Source of the DNA: CAYJPV01 sp964372095
GTDB taxonomy: Bacteria; Acidobacteriota; Vicinamibacteria; Vicinamibacterales; JAKQTR01
DNA: 64,000 nucleotides
Assembly (NCBI GenBank): GCA_964372095.1
Contig: CAYJPV010000003.1
Coordinates: 1-64,000 of the forward strand
Direction: 5' to 3'
In this document: positions 17,933-26,657 of the stretch, piece after piece
How positions within the stretch are numbered: the stretch's first letter is position 1
How the letters are laid out: every line of letters starts with the position of its first letter
Program-made: the position numbers and the translations under genes
Notes under the pieces: generated by a model
Told to the model about the DNA's origin: nothing
What the model saw: the letters and a program-made list of their open reading frames with translations, nothing else
Database searches by the model: none

Positions 17933-20635
17933 ATGGGCATGCTCGACACCGTCAGGCGCATGGGAGAACTGCGGGACCTGGTCTCCGCAGCCAAGCAGGA
18001 ACGCGAGGCCCTGACCGCGGCCATCGCAACGCTGACCGTCAAGAAACGCTCGATCGACGAAGCCGTCGATACGCTCGCGCAGACCCAGAAACTGACGCAG
18101 ACCGTATCCAGTGCGCTCGATCGCGTCACGACGCGCCTGGATGCCGTCGAGGAGCGGGCGCGCACCCTGGCCGGGTTCGACGACCGCGTCAACGAGCTCA
18201 CGACGCAGGTGGCCGAATCGCAGCGCACGGCATCGCAGCTGCTCGGGCCGGACGGCGAACTGGCGAAACACCAGGTCATTGCCGAACAGCTGACGTCGCA
18301 GGAAGTGGCGGCCCGCGCGAACATCGAGATGATCCGCAAGGAGCGCCAGGCCCTCGAAGACATGCGCGAGCAGTTGCGCCACGCGGGCAGCGAGGTGCGC
18401 GAGGCTGCTGACCGCTTCACGGCCGTCAAGACCGACTTCGATCAGATCCGTTCGATGGGCACCCAGCTCGGACAGGACTACGCGCGGATGCGGGATACCT
18501 CCCGCGACGCGCGCGACCTGGCGCAGCAGGCCCTGGAAGCCGCCAAAGAAACGGAAACGCGTGTCGCGTCGCTCCGGACGCTCGACGACCTGGCCAAGAC
18601 TGCCCGCGAGCGGATCAACACCCTCAACGTCCTGGTCGAGCACGTCACGCAGAAGGCCCGGACGATGGAGGCCCAGAAACAGGTCGTGGAGCACGCCATC
18701 GTCGAGTCGAACCGGCTGAGCGAGATGGTGTGGAACATGGACACCCAGATCGCGAAGCTGAACGACGGCATGCGGCAGATCACCCAGGCCGAGACGGTCG
18801 TCGATCGGCTGGCCAAGGCCGGCACCGACGCCTCGCACCAGCTCGAGCTGGCGAACAAGTCGCGGGATGCGTTCCTGCTGGACCTCGGCCGCCTGGATCG
18901 CGATCGCACCGTGCTGGCGGACTTCATCCGCACCTATCAGGAGCAGATGGAGGCCGAACGCCGGCAGCTCGATCAGTTCGATCAACGCGTCACCATCGTC
19001 CAGACCAGCCTGGCCGCCCTCGAGGCGTCGGCCAATGCCCTGGCGGCGCGCGACCGGTCGATTGCGGCCATGTCGCAGCAGATCGACGAACTCGAGGCGC
19101 GGGCAGGAGTCCTCGGCTCGAGCATTGCGGAACTCCAGGAGAAGCAGGCGGCCCTGAGCAACCTGAAGGCGCAACTCGTCGACGTGGAGGATTTCGCCCG
19201 CCGCACCACCGGGCAGTTCGAGACGCTGCGTGCGCTCCGCGAAGAACTCGTGGCGCTCAAGCAGCAGATGGATGCGTTCCACAAGACGCACGCCGAAGCC
19301 GCGCAGATGCGCGACGCCCTGGATACCAACCGCACCGTGTTCGGGGCGTTCCTGGATCGGATGGACGGCTTCCGCGTCCTGATGCCCGAGCTGGACGCGC
19401 GGCTGAATACGATCGCCGGGAAACTGTCGGTGGTTGACGAAGGGGCGCAGAAAGCGTCGAACCTCGTGGCGCTGGCGGACAACCTCGATCGCCAGATGAC
19501 GCGGATCATCAACAACCAGAAACTCGTCGAGAAGGTCGAGTCGCGGGTCAACGCCCTGCACGGCATGGCGTCGGACGTGGACCGCAAGGTCGAGGAGCAG
19601 TTGAACCGCCGCGTGGAGATCGAGAACCTGAAGAACGCCTGCGACGGCGTCAACGTGCAGGTGCAGGATGTTCAGCAGAAGATCGAGGCCGTGTCGGCGG
19701 TGCAGTCGAACCTCGTTCCGCTGACCGCCGCCGTCGAGGCGCTGAAGAACGACGTGGAGCGGTCGCATACGCGGCTGCAGGCCGTGCAGCGGGACGAAGC
19801 CGTCATCATCGAGCAGGAGAAACGGCTGGCCGACCTCGTCCTGACCGGGCGGACAACCGCCGATCAGGTGGCCGTGACCCTGCAGCAGGTGCAGACACTG
19901 ACCGAGGAGCTGAAGCGGTCGACGACGCACAAGGACGAACTCGTGTCCGAACTGGCGGCCGTGCAGGCGCGGCAGCGTGAGGTCGCGTCGAACGCGGCCA
20001 TGTCAGACGAACAGCTGAAACGCCTCGAAGCGGCGGTGTCGCAGATCGAGCAGCGGCGGTCGCAGCTGGCGTTCATGGAGCGCACGATTGTGGGCTTCGA
20101 GACCAAGCTCGGCCAGTTGCGGCAGGCCGCCGAGGATCTGGACCAGCGCATCGAGGATGTGGGCGCGCGGACCAGCGTGGTGGACGCCGTGCGGCGTGAA
20201 GTGGACGGCGTGCGCGAGCTGTCGGCGCGGAGCAAGGCCGACCTGCAGTCGGTCGAGGAGCGCCGGTCTGACGTGGCCGCGATCAAAGCCGAGGTGGATA
20301 ACATCCTGGCGCGGGCCGCGCAGACACACGACCAGTTGTCGCGCATCGAAGCCCGCAAACGCGACGTGGACGAGATCTTCGATCGCACCGGGCTGATCGT
20401 GTCGATGCTGGAGGATGTGCGGCTGAACCTCGAGATGGTGAACGAGCAGAAGGCCGTGGTGGATCACGTGGCCGGCGACCTGGCGAAACTCGACTCGCTC
20501 GTCCAGACCGGCCAGCGCACGTTGCAGTCGTTGCAGGCCGAGCGCGAGCTGGCCGAGCGCATCGAACGCAGCATCAAGGCGCTGCGCGCGCGCACGACCG
20601 TGGGCGACGAAGACTCGTCGCGCCGCTCGGCGTAG
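17933..20635 (+). CDS. Large coiled-coil protein of unknown function
   Basis: About 900 residues that are almost entirely Ala/Glu/Gln/Arg-rich heptads with few Pro or Gly and only occasional Trp or Cys, reading as one long coiled coil. There is no signal peptide or membrane segment and no recognisable catalytic domain. It ends SSRRSA. Sequence character resembles SMC/myosin-like tail proteins without ATPase heads, so a cytoskeletal, scaffold or nucleoid role is possible, but no function is assigned. A start at ATG 17939 has better spacing from GGGAG (17928-17932) than the ATG at 17933. Confidence 0.8.
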   Translation: MGMLDTVRRMGELRDLVSAAKQEREALTAAIATLTVKKRSIDEAVDTLAQTQKLTQTVSSALDRVTTRLDAVEERARTLAGFDDRVNELTTQVAESQRTASQLLGPDGELAKHQVIAEQLTSQEVAARANIEMIRKERQALEDMREQLRHAGSEVREAADRFTAVKTDFDQIRSMGTQLGQDYARMRDTSRDARDLAQQALEAAKETETRVASLRTLDDLAKTARERINTLNVLVEHVTQKARTMEAQKQVVEHAIVESNRLSEMVWNMDTQIAKLNDGMRQITQAETVVDRLAKAGTDASHQLELANKSRDAFLLDLGRLDRDRTVLADFIRTYQEQMEAERRQLDQFDQRVTIVQTSLAALEASANALAARDRSIAAMSQQIDELEARAGVLGSSIAELQEKQAALSNLKAQLVDVEDFARRTTGQFETLRALREELVALKQQMDAFHKTHAEAAQMRDALDTNRTVFGAFLDRMDGFRVLMPELDARLNTIAGKLSVVDEGAQKASNLVALADNLDRQMTRIINNQKLVEKVESRVNALHGMASDVDRKVEEQLNRRVEIENLKNACDGVNVQVQDVQQKIEAVSAVQSNLVPLTAAVEALKNDVERSHTRLQAVQRDEAVIIEQEKRLADLVLTGRTTADQVAVTLQQVQTLTEELKRSTTHKDELVSELAAVQARQREVASNAAMSDEQLKRLEAAVSQIEQRRSQLAFMERTIVGFETKLGQLRQAAEDLDQRIEDVGARTSVVDAVRREVDGVRELSARSKADLQSVEERRSDVAAIKAEVDNILARAAQTHDQLSRIEARKRDVDEIFDRTGLIVSMLEDVRLNLEMVNEQKAVVDHVAGDLAKLDSLVQTGQRTLQSLQAERELAERIERSIKALRARTTVGDEDSSRRSA

Positions 20636-20662
20636 CCGCACGTCGCCCCGGACCTGCTGTAC

Positions 20663-20750
20663 GTAGCCCCGGGTCTTTCCGCCCACGCGCGGAGCGCTAC
20701 GGCGAGACCTCGACGAAGCTCGAAGAGCGAAGTCGGGTAGGTCCGGGGTC
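20663..20750. repeat. 88-bp dispersed intergenic repeat, copy 1
   Basis: Begins GTAGCCCCGGGTCTTTCC and ends GTAGGTCCGGGGTC. It is nearly identical to 24043-24130 downstream of the tRNA; the outer arms are inverted and the middle is a conserved insert (CTCGACGAAGCTCGAAGAGC, itself partly palindromic). It lies between the convergent coiled-coil and TetR genes. Confidence 0.8.
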
Positions 20751-20753
20751 CCC

Positions 20754-21446
20754 CTACCCCTGCCTCGATCGCGACGCCGCGTCCGCGAGCGGCGATCCCA
20801 CGCGGTGCCCGAGGCTGACTTCCACGTGTTCCCACACCTCCGGGTCTACGTCGTTGCCCGTAATGCCGCGCACGATCATCGTGTGGAGCGTGCGCGCCAC
20901 GTCCCGGTGGTGGCCGTGGCGAGCCGGTTCGTACCAGGCCCACACCCAGTTCACCAGTCCGAACATCCCGTAGGTCGTGCGTTCCAGTTCCGCCGACGCC
21001 ACGCCGCGCCGCCGGCCGCGTGTCGAGAGTTCCTTGATCAGGTTCTCGGCCATGGCGTAATACCGTTCTTTCTGGGCGCGGACGCGCCGCCGGTACCGAG
21101 GCGGGAGGACGCGGGCTTCCTGCACCAGGACACGCATCACGTCCGGGTGTTCGAGGAAGTAGCGGATGTGATTCAGCATGAACCCGTAGAGCCGCTGTTC
21201 GGGCGGCTGGCCGGACAGCACCGCTGCTTCGGCTGATTCCATCAGGCTGTCAAAGGCGCGCGTCTGCAGGGCGAACAGCAGCGCTTCTTTGGAGGGGAAG
21301 TAGGTATACAGGCTCGACAGTCCGCGGCCCGTGGCTTCCGCCAGGTCGCGCATGGACGTGCCGTGGTAGCCGTTGGCGGCGATGAGGCCGGCGGCCGTGG
21401 AGAGAATATCGGTTTGCGCGCGGGCGCGTCGGTGTTTGCGGGTCAC
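20754..21446 (-). CDS. TetR/AcrR family transcriptional regulator
   Basis: 230 residues. The N-terminal helix-turn-helix is clear: ILSTAAGLIAANGYHGTSMR then GLSSLYTYFPSKEALL. The C-terminal ligand domain includes EHPDVMRVLVQEARVLPPRY, as in fatty-acyl-CoA responsive members. The GTG start at 21446 has GGAGT upstream. No obvious target operon adjoins it; it may control distant lipid or detoxification genes, or itself. Confidence 0.92.
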   Translation of the reverse strand: MTRKHRRARAQTDILSTAAGLIAANGYHGTSMRDLAEATGRGLSSLYTYFPSKEALLFALQTRAFDSLMESAEAAVLSGQPPEQRLYGFMLNHIRYFLEHPDVMRVLVQEARVLPPRYRRRVRAQKERYYAMAENLIKELSTRGRRRGVASAELERTTYGMFGLVNWVWAWYEPARHGHHRDVARTLHTMIVRGITGNDVDPEVWEHVEVSLGHRVGSPLADAASRSRQG

Positions 21447-21750
21447 GAGGGACTCCTGGGCCAGGTGGTCGTCGGACGTCTGCAGCGGACTTGGGGGGAA
21501 GTTGCGGACCGTGCGTGCGGCCGTTGCGGGGCCATCCCGACCGGCGGTTGCGTGGCGCAGCCGCCATCATGCTGGCACAATTCACTGTATGGGCGCCGTC
21601 ACGGAGTGTCAAGGGATCGGCTTTCGGCTATCGGCTATCGGCCATCGCTGCGTAGCCCCGGGTCCCCGTTTGCTCTTGGCGCCCCTCCCCTGTCGGCCGC
21701 ATACTTCTTCTCGCGGCCGTCACCGGCGGCCGCCACCGCAGGAGGGCCGT
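21447..21750. other. Gene-free stretch with short heptamer repeats
   Basis: About 300 bases between divergent genes. It should hold the promoters of the TetR gene and of the PNPOx-like gene. The only striking content is a run of TATCGGC-type heptamers (about 21611-21648), the same family as upstream of ridA. I see no further gene. Confidence 0.6.
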
Positions 21751-22226
21751 ATGGACCGTGACGTGCTGCTGGCGATTCGGGAAATGGTGACCGGGAACCG
21801 GGTGCTGAGCCTGGCGGTGAACGTGGACGGCGCACCGGATGCCAGCCTGCTCCCGTATGCCTTCCGTCCTGATTTTGGCGCGTTGTACGTGCAGGCGTCA
21901 GGCCTGGCGCGGCACGCGCGAGGGTTGCAGCCCGGCGCGAGCGTGGGGTGCTGATTCACGCCGCCGACGAGCCTGACGGGGATCCGCTGCAGATTCCGCG
22001 GCTGACCGTGCAGGCCACGGTTGCCGTGCTCGACAAGGAGGGGCCCGCGTTTGCCGACGCGAGCCAGCGTTTCATCGAGCGTTTTCCCGCGGCCGAGATG
22101 ACGCTCTCCTTGGGCGACTTCAATCTGTATGAACTGACGCTCGGCCGCGGGCGGTATGTCGCCGGCTTCGCCCGCGCATTCAACGTCGGCCCCGACACCT
22201 TCGCCGAAGCCGCGAATATGGGCTGA
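21751..22226 (+). pseudogene. Pyridoxamine 5'-phosphate oxidase-like protein, frameshifted
   Basis: An AGGAGG precedes ATG 21751. The first frame encodes a FMN-binding split-barrel start (REMVTGNRVLSLAVNVDGAP) and stops at 21954. The second frame, from about 21948, continues the fold (LIHAADEPDGDPLQIPRLTV ... NFLYELTLG-like ending at 22226). Adding one G to the four-G run at 21944-21947 would restore a single reading frame of about 159 residues. Either a recent one-base deletion inactivated the gene or the base is a sequencing error in a homopolymer. Substrate unknown. Confidence 0.75.
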
Positions 22227-22306
22227 CACAGACGTGCGTTGCGTGTCAGACGTGCGTTGCGTGCGTGTCACACGTGGCGTCCGGCTTCAGCCGGACGTCG
22301 GAGCGT

Positions 22307-22603
22307 CTACCCTCCCGAGATCGCGCCGAGGATGACGAAGGGGTCCTCGCCCGCCGCGACCCGGACGGGCAGCGGCGCGTCCGGCTGATCGAACGAGAGA
22401 TCCTGGCCGCACGCGAAGAAGCGCAGGAACGGCCTGCGGCGTCCCGTGACGCCATCGCGAATGGTGCCACGCAGGGCTGGATGCCGCGTTTCCAGTGCGT
22501 CGAGCACTACGCGCTGCGTGACGGGAGCCTCGAGGTCGAGGGCCACCTCACCGTCGACGCGCGCCAGAGTCCGCAGATGATAGGGCAACGCCACCCGGAT
22601 CAT
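22307..22603 (-). CDS. MoaD/ThiS ubiquitin-like small sulfur-carrier protein
   Basis: 98 residues, slightly longer than usual MoaD. The beta-grasp pattern starts MIRVALPYHLRTLA, and the protein ends in the required Gly-Gly (LGAISGG), the site of adenylation and thiocarboxylation. The start overlaps the stop of the upstream BNR gene by four bases, so they are coupled. MoaD-like genes next to a BNR-propeller protein recur in other genomes as far as I recall. No molybdopterin or thiamine genes are near, so a role outside those pathways is possible. Confidence 0.85.
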   Translation of the reverse strand: MIRVALPYHLRTLARVDGEVALDLEAPVTQRVVLDALETRHPALRGTIRDGVTGRRRPFLRFFACGQDLSFDQPDAPLPVRVAAGEDPFVILGAISGG

Positions 22604-23715
22604 GGCAGTGTCTGGACCTCGACCGACAGCACCGCCGGCAGATCCCGCACGATTGGCGCCCAGTGGTCGCCGCCATCCGCGGATGCGTACACCTGGCCGC
22701 CGGTGGTGCCGAAGTAGACGCCGCACGAATCGAGCGAGTCGACCGCCATCGCGTCCCGCAGTACGTTGACGTAGCAGTCCCGCTGCGGCAGGCCGCTGGT
22801 CAGCGGCTCCCACTCGTGGCCGCCGGTCCGGCTGCGATAGACGCGGAGCTGCCCATCCACGGGAAAGTGCTCCGAGTCGCTCTTGATCGGGACGACGTAG
22901 ATGGTCTCCGGCTCGTGGGCGTGCACGTCGATGACGAACCCGAAATCCGTCGGCAGGTTCCCGCTCACCTCGTGCCACTGCTCGCCGGCGTCGTCGGTCC
23001 GCATGACATCCCAGTGCTTCTGCATGAAGAGCACCGACGGCCGCGACGGGTGCATCGCGATCCGGTGGACGCAATGGCCCACCTCGGCTTCAGCGTCCGG
23101 GATGTACTCGGACTTCAGGCCGCGGTTGACGGGCCGCCATGTCACGCCGCCATCATCCGTCCGGAACACGCCTGCGGCCGAGATGGCAATGTACATGCGG
23201 GCCGGATTCGACGGGTCGAGGAGGATCGTGTGCAGGCCCATGCCGCCGGCGCCCGGAGCCCACTGCGAGCCGGATCCGTGGTTGCGAAGGCCAGCCATCT
23301 CCAGCCACGACTGGCCGCCGTCAACCGAGCGGAAGAGGGCGGCGTCTTCGACACCGGCGTAGACCGTGTCCGGGTCGGCGAGCGACGGCTCGAAATGCCA
23401 GACCCGCTTGAACTCCCACGGGTGCGGCGTGCCGTCGTACCACTGGTGCGTGCCCGGGACGCCGTCGTAGGCGAACGCGTTGCCGACCGCTCCCCAGGTC
23501 TTGCCCCCGTCGTCTGATCGCTGGACCACCTGCCCGAACCAGGCGCTCGACTGCGACGCGTACAACCGGTTCGGATCGGCCGGCGAGCCCTTCACATGAA
23601 AGACCTCCCACCCCGCCATGTGGGGGCCGCTGACGTCCCACCGTTCGCGCCGGCCGTCGGCCGTCAGCACGAACGCACCCTTTCGCGTACCGACCAGCAC
23701 TCGCACTCCGCTCAT
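22600..23715 (-). CDS. BNR/WD40-like beta-propeller (sortilin/sialidase-like) protein
   Basis: 371 residues with no signal peptide, unlike the larger secreted BNR protein near 55 kb. Several Asp-box repeats are visible (RSDDGGKTWGAV, RSVDGGQSWLEM, RTDDGGVTWRPV, ASADGGDHWAPI). The ATG at 23715 has GGAGGAG at optimal spacing; upstream in-frame ATGs have none. It is translationally coupled to the MoaD-like gene. A cytoplasmic propeller beside a sulfur-carrier protein suggests a scaffold or enzyme partner, but its activity is unknown. Confidence 0.85.
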   Translation of the reverse strand: MSGVRVLVGTRKGAFVLTADGRRERWDVSGPHMAGWEVFHVKGSPADPNRLYASQSSAWFGQVVQRSDDGGKTWGAVGNAFAYDGVPGTHQWYDGTPHPWEFKRVWHFEPSLADPDTVYAGVEDAALFRSVDGGQSWLEMAGLRNHGSGSQWAPGAGGMGLHTILLDPSNPARMYIAISAAGVFRTDDGGVTWRPVNRGLKSEYIPDAEAEVGHCVHRIAMHPSRPSVLFMQKHWDVMRTDDAGEQWHEVSGNLPTDFGFVIDVHAHEPETIYVVPIKSDSEHFPVDGQLRVYRSRTGGHEWEPLTSGLPQRDCYVNVLRDAMAVDSLDSCGVYFGTTGGQVYASADGGDHWAPIVRDLPAVLSVEVQTLP

Positions 23716-23943
23716 CGCGTGCTCCTCCCGCATGGCCGAGCCACCGCCCCCGATCGGTTCCGCGCCGAAGGCGGCCTCGTGCGGCATGCGCCTTCGGCCA
23801 GAGGTGGCTGCGCCACCGTCTATGTGCTATTCGTGGTTACCCGCCCCATTGTCGATCGAACCGGCCCGGGGTGGTAGAGGAATCGCCGGCCCTCCAGGTC
23901 TGCTACCATTCAGGGAGAGCCGGCACGGTGGCCGGCCCCAATC

Positions 23944-24020
23944 GCGCCCGTAGCTCAGCCGGATAGAGCACCGGCCTTCTAAGCCGGGGGTCCCGCGTTC
24001 GAGTCGCGGCGGGCGCGCCA
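23944..24020 (+). tRNA. tRNA-Arg(TCT)
   Basis: A complete 77-base cloverleaf: acceptor GCGCCCG pairs with CGGGCGC, D-arm AGCTC...GAGC, anticodon stem CCGGC/GCCGG with a 7-base loop CTTCTAA (anticodon TCT at 23978-23980), T-loop GTTCGAGTC, discriminator G and encoded CCA. It is the integration target of the downstream island: its last 47 bases recur intact at four places to the right. Confidence 0.97.
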
Positions 24021-24042
24021 GTTTCCGCCATTTTCTTCGGGT

Positions 24043-24130
24043 GTAGCCCCGGACCTTTCCGCCTACGCGCGAAGCGCTACGGCGAGACCTCGACGAAGCT
24101 CGAAGAGCGAAGTCGGGCAGGTCCGGGGTC
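24043..24130. repeat. 88-bp dispersed intergenic repeat, copy 2
   Basis: Nearly identical to 20663-20750, with the same outer inverted arms and inner insert. It lies 22 bases downstream of the tRNA, between the tRNA and the HTH pseudogene. Shorter relatives that keep only the outer palindrome occur at the corresponding position after the later tRNA fragments (34948-34974 and 41743-41769). Confidence 0.8.
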
Positions 24131-24223
24131 GCCGAAGGCACACCGGCGACCGGTCATCCTTGCGCTCGGTGAAATACTCGGTGGCTTTGTTCCCGGCAAT
24201 CGAGGTAATCGTGGTGACGCACG

Positions 24224-24960
24224 ATGGCCCGAAACCCGCCAATCACCGGCGCAACCGAGATCCGCGACCTTCGGTTGCGGCTGCAGCTCTCCCAGCCCCA
24301 GTTCGCCAACTTGTTGGGCGTGTCGGCGGAGACGTACCGCACGTGGGATTCGGGCCGGCGCGCGGTGCCACTCGCGTGGTTGGACAAGCCCGAGAATTGG
24401 CGGCAGCCAACGACCCGTGTCGGCTCTGGTCTCTGCAGGAACTCGCGACTGAACTCGGCGTCCACGTTCGCACCTTGCGAGACGCGGCCCGAACTGGGCG
24501 CCTCGAAGTGACGTACGAGAATCGTGTCGTCTTTCGGAATCCGGTTCCGAGGTCAACGATTGCGGCTGGTCGAGCGTTCATAGAGCGGTACTACAGAAAG
24601 TCGTACTCTCGATTCGTGCCGAAGCCTCGGCCCCCCATACACGTTTCTGTCCCGTCAGACTGGGCTCGGAAACTACTGTACATTCGGCGCGAACTTCAAC
24701 TGACACAGGCGCAGCTGGCGGAGAAGATTGGGGTTGCTGGCAAGGCCGTCGTGTATCAATGGGAGTCCAGCAAGAGGACCCCGTCACCCGTGTTCTGGGA
24801 ACGGATCATTCGCTTGGCAGAATTGCCTTCAGGTTCAGCACGGAGTCGCGACGGCCACACCTTGGCCGATCGTCGCTTGGCCTGTCGCATCGCTCCTCCC
24901 CCACCTGGATCTGAGCGTACTCTCGTGGTCCTCCCCTCTGGACTGCCTGAGAGGCGTTGA
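24224..24960 (+). pseudogene. Double-HTH (XRE) regulator at island left end, frameshifted
   Basis: From ATG 24224 the first frame encodes an XRE helix-turn-helix (RLQLSQPQFANLLGVSAETY). It then needs one extra base at about 24392 (DKAREL instead of DKPEN) to continue into the second frame. That frame carries an excisionase-like helix (LWSLQELATELGVHVRTLRD) and a second XRE domain (QLTQAQLAEKIGV) before the stop at 24960. The repaired protein would have about 240 residues. Diverged and truncated relatives follow two later tRNA fragments (35068 and 41870). It may have been the regulator or directionality factor of the element; this is inferred from position and domains. Confidence 0.65.
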
Positions 24961-25015
24961 ATGCCCTGTCGCCGCCGAGCCATGTACCGGAGCGTACTGG
25001 GCTGGGTCGCCTGCG

Positions 25016-25618
25016 TTACCGACCAGCATGGGTAGCGGCCGCCTCAATCCACGTGCCGAGATTGCGAAACCCTCCGTCCACGTCCCAGTCGTAGATCGGG
25101 AAGAGGTTGGACAGTGTGTGGTTAGTACGGCCGCCGAGCTGGTAGGTGACGTCATCGAGAGGCACAGAGTCTCCGTCACGCGCTGGCTTCCAACCCTTGC
25201 TCGTGTATTCCGTGAATCGAAGACGGTCGTTCTCTACGACAAACGCCAGGTCGTCGAACGGATTCGGCCCGACGGGGCAAGTTCGCTTGTCGAGACCGGC
25301 GATCGTGTGGATGCGAATTGCCAGCAGGCCATTACCTCGCATGAAGCTACGCAGAATTTCGTACCGTACCCACCTGCGGAGCGTCGTTTCTGCACCCACA
25401 AGTACGCAAGTAACCGTTGTGTTCTTCAGGCCCTCCAGAAGAAACCGCTTGAGAGTGTCATCGCTCTCTCGTTGTTTCGCCTCGAAGACCGAGCTGTCGA
25501 AGAAGCCTGCGTCATCACGCTCTCCCTGTGCGACTTTGGTCACCCAGGAGTTGCGCACGACCCACGCACGAGTCACATCAGGTCCGTAGTGAAATGAAAA
25601 GAATGTTCGCCGTGCCAC
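25016..25618 (-). CDS. ThsB-like TIR (MTH538/DUF1863) protein, long form
   Basis: 200 residues. It has the complete Thoeris-type TIR-like pattern: RTFFSFHYGPDVTRAWVVRN at the start, TCVLVGAETTLRRWVRYEI with the putative catalytic Glu, and IRIHTIAGL...GPNPFDDL. In Thoeris, ThsB senses phage and makes a cyclic ADP-ribose isomer from NAD. The start is GTG at 25618 with GGAG upstream. It is the last gene of a six-gene minus-strand operon, 53 bases after the short TIR-like gene. Cytoplasmic. Whether it keeps NADase activity is not known. Confidence 0.85.
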   Translation of the reverse strand: MARRTFFSFHYGPDVTRAWVVRNSWVTKVAQGERDDAGFFDSSVFEAKQRESDDTLKRFLLEGLKNTTVTCVLVGAETTLRRWVRYEILRSFMRGNGLLAIRIHTIAGLDKRTCPVGPNPFDDLAFVVENDRLRFTEYTSKGWKPARDGDSVPLDDVTYQLGGRTNHTLSNLFPIYDWDVDGGFRNLGTWIEAAATHAGR

Positions 25619-25671
25619 GCGCCAAGCTCCTACGCCAAGACACCCGACAAATGCCCCACTTCCAGAACAGC

Positions 25672-26049
25672 CTAAGCAAGCAGCTTCTTGAGGTTCTCCC
25701 AGTCCCAGCTGTAGACTCGGCCGCCGTTCGCCACCGCCCAGTCCACTGAACCGTCCTTGTATCCGATAATCTGGAACTTCGTCTTGCCGAGTTCATTCGC
25801 GACTTTCACCTCTTTGAGAACACCCGAAGCCGTCCTTGTTTTCGCACCCAACATGATGATGAATACATCCGATCGCTTGATGGCGGTCGTTGCCTTCTCT
25901 AGCCAGTCTCTCTCGGGAGCCGCTTCCTTAAGAGAGTGATCGGCGACGTCGAACGGCGAGTCGGCGAGCCTCGCTTGGCCGGTCAGGAAGTCCTTCAGCG
26001 TCTTGTCATTGTCGAAGTCGAAACTGACGAACACTCTCTTCTTTGCCAT
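25672..26049 (-). CDS. ThsB-like TIR protein, short form
   Basis: 125 residues. Starts KRVFVSFDFDNDKTLKDFL, the MTH538/ThsB beta-1 and loop, and continues DVFIIMLGAKTRTASGV then LKEVKVANELGK with a Glu at the catalytic position. It is shorter than the neighbouring ThsB-like protein and diverged from it, so it is a paralogue or partner rather than a fresh duplicate. AGAGG lies close upstream of ATG 26049, 11 bases after the SLOG gene stop. Confidence 0.8.
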   Translation of the reverse strand: MAKKRVFVSFDFDNDKTLKDFLTGQARLADSPFDVADHSLKEAAPERDWLEKATTAIKRSDVFIIMLGAKTRTASGVLKEVKVANELGKTKFQIIGYKDGSVDWAVANGGRVYSWDWENLKKLLA

Positions 26050-26060
26050 AGCAGCCTCTC

Positions 26061-26657
26061 TTATATCCCCAGCACCCGTGGCTCATCTGGCGCAATACCC
26101 AGTCGCGTGTGAAAGAGCCTGGTGAAATCCACGCTTCGCCGATCTCGGTCCTCCAAGCCGCCGAGCCTCTCGGCCAACTCAAGTGCTGCACCACCCGCCG
26201 CCGGGACGGTGATTGTTGTGGCGCCCGCGTGCAGCTCCGTAAACAGCTCGTATTCAGCGAGAACGCCTTCCATCCCACCGATGAACACTGCCGCAGCGAG
26301 GTCGTGCCGCGAAAGCATCGACCTTCTCATCTTCAGCACGCTGGCCTCTCGATTGCCAGGGACCGCTTCGATGTATTCCACGTTCGCAAATCGGAGGTTC
26401 TCTTCCGGGAACATGTCGCCAAAGAACTTGCTCTGATACAGGACAACGGCCTGGGCATACGCCACGCCGAGGTCTTCACACACGGCCCATACCATTGGCG
26501 TAATCGCCGGGTGCCCACCCCAGACGATCAGGCGACGGCCGAGTACGGCGGTAACGAACTCCCGTACTGCACACTGGATGAGAAACGGATCGGCCGTTTC
26601 GTGATACCTGCCCCTGCCGACAACCGGCACACTGGCTGACAAGAAGACCGCGCTCAT
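26061..26657 (-). CDS. SLOG-domain nucleotide-binding protein (cluster-3 type)
   Basis: 198 residues from ATG 26657. The Rossmann-like SLOG pattern is visible: MSAVFLSASVP, LIVWGGHPAITPMVWAV, the GGMEGVLAEYELF glycine/acidic motif and TTITVPAAGGAALEL. SLOG domains bind nucleotides or NAD-derived signals; in ThsA the SLOG part binds the ThsB product. Here it is a separate polypeptide. Its ATG overlaps the upstream TIR gene's stop (ATGA), which argues for equimolar synthesis with that TIR protein. Confidence 0.8.
   Translation of the reverse strand: MSAVFLSASVPVVGRGRYHETADPFLIQCAVREFVTAVLGRRLIVWGGHPAITPMVWAVCEDLGVAYAQAVVLYQSKFFGDMFPEENLRFANVEYIEAVPGNREASVLKMRRSMLSRHDLAAAVFIGGMEGVLAEYELFTELHAGATTITVPAAGGAALELAERLGGLEDRDRRSVDFTRLFHTRLGIAPDEPRVLGI

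Noticed and set aside
26061..26657. Full ThsA (SIR2-SLOG)
   Set aside because: Only the SLOG part is seen; no SIR2 motifs in this or neighbouring genes.
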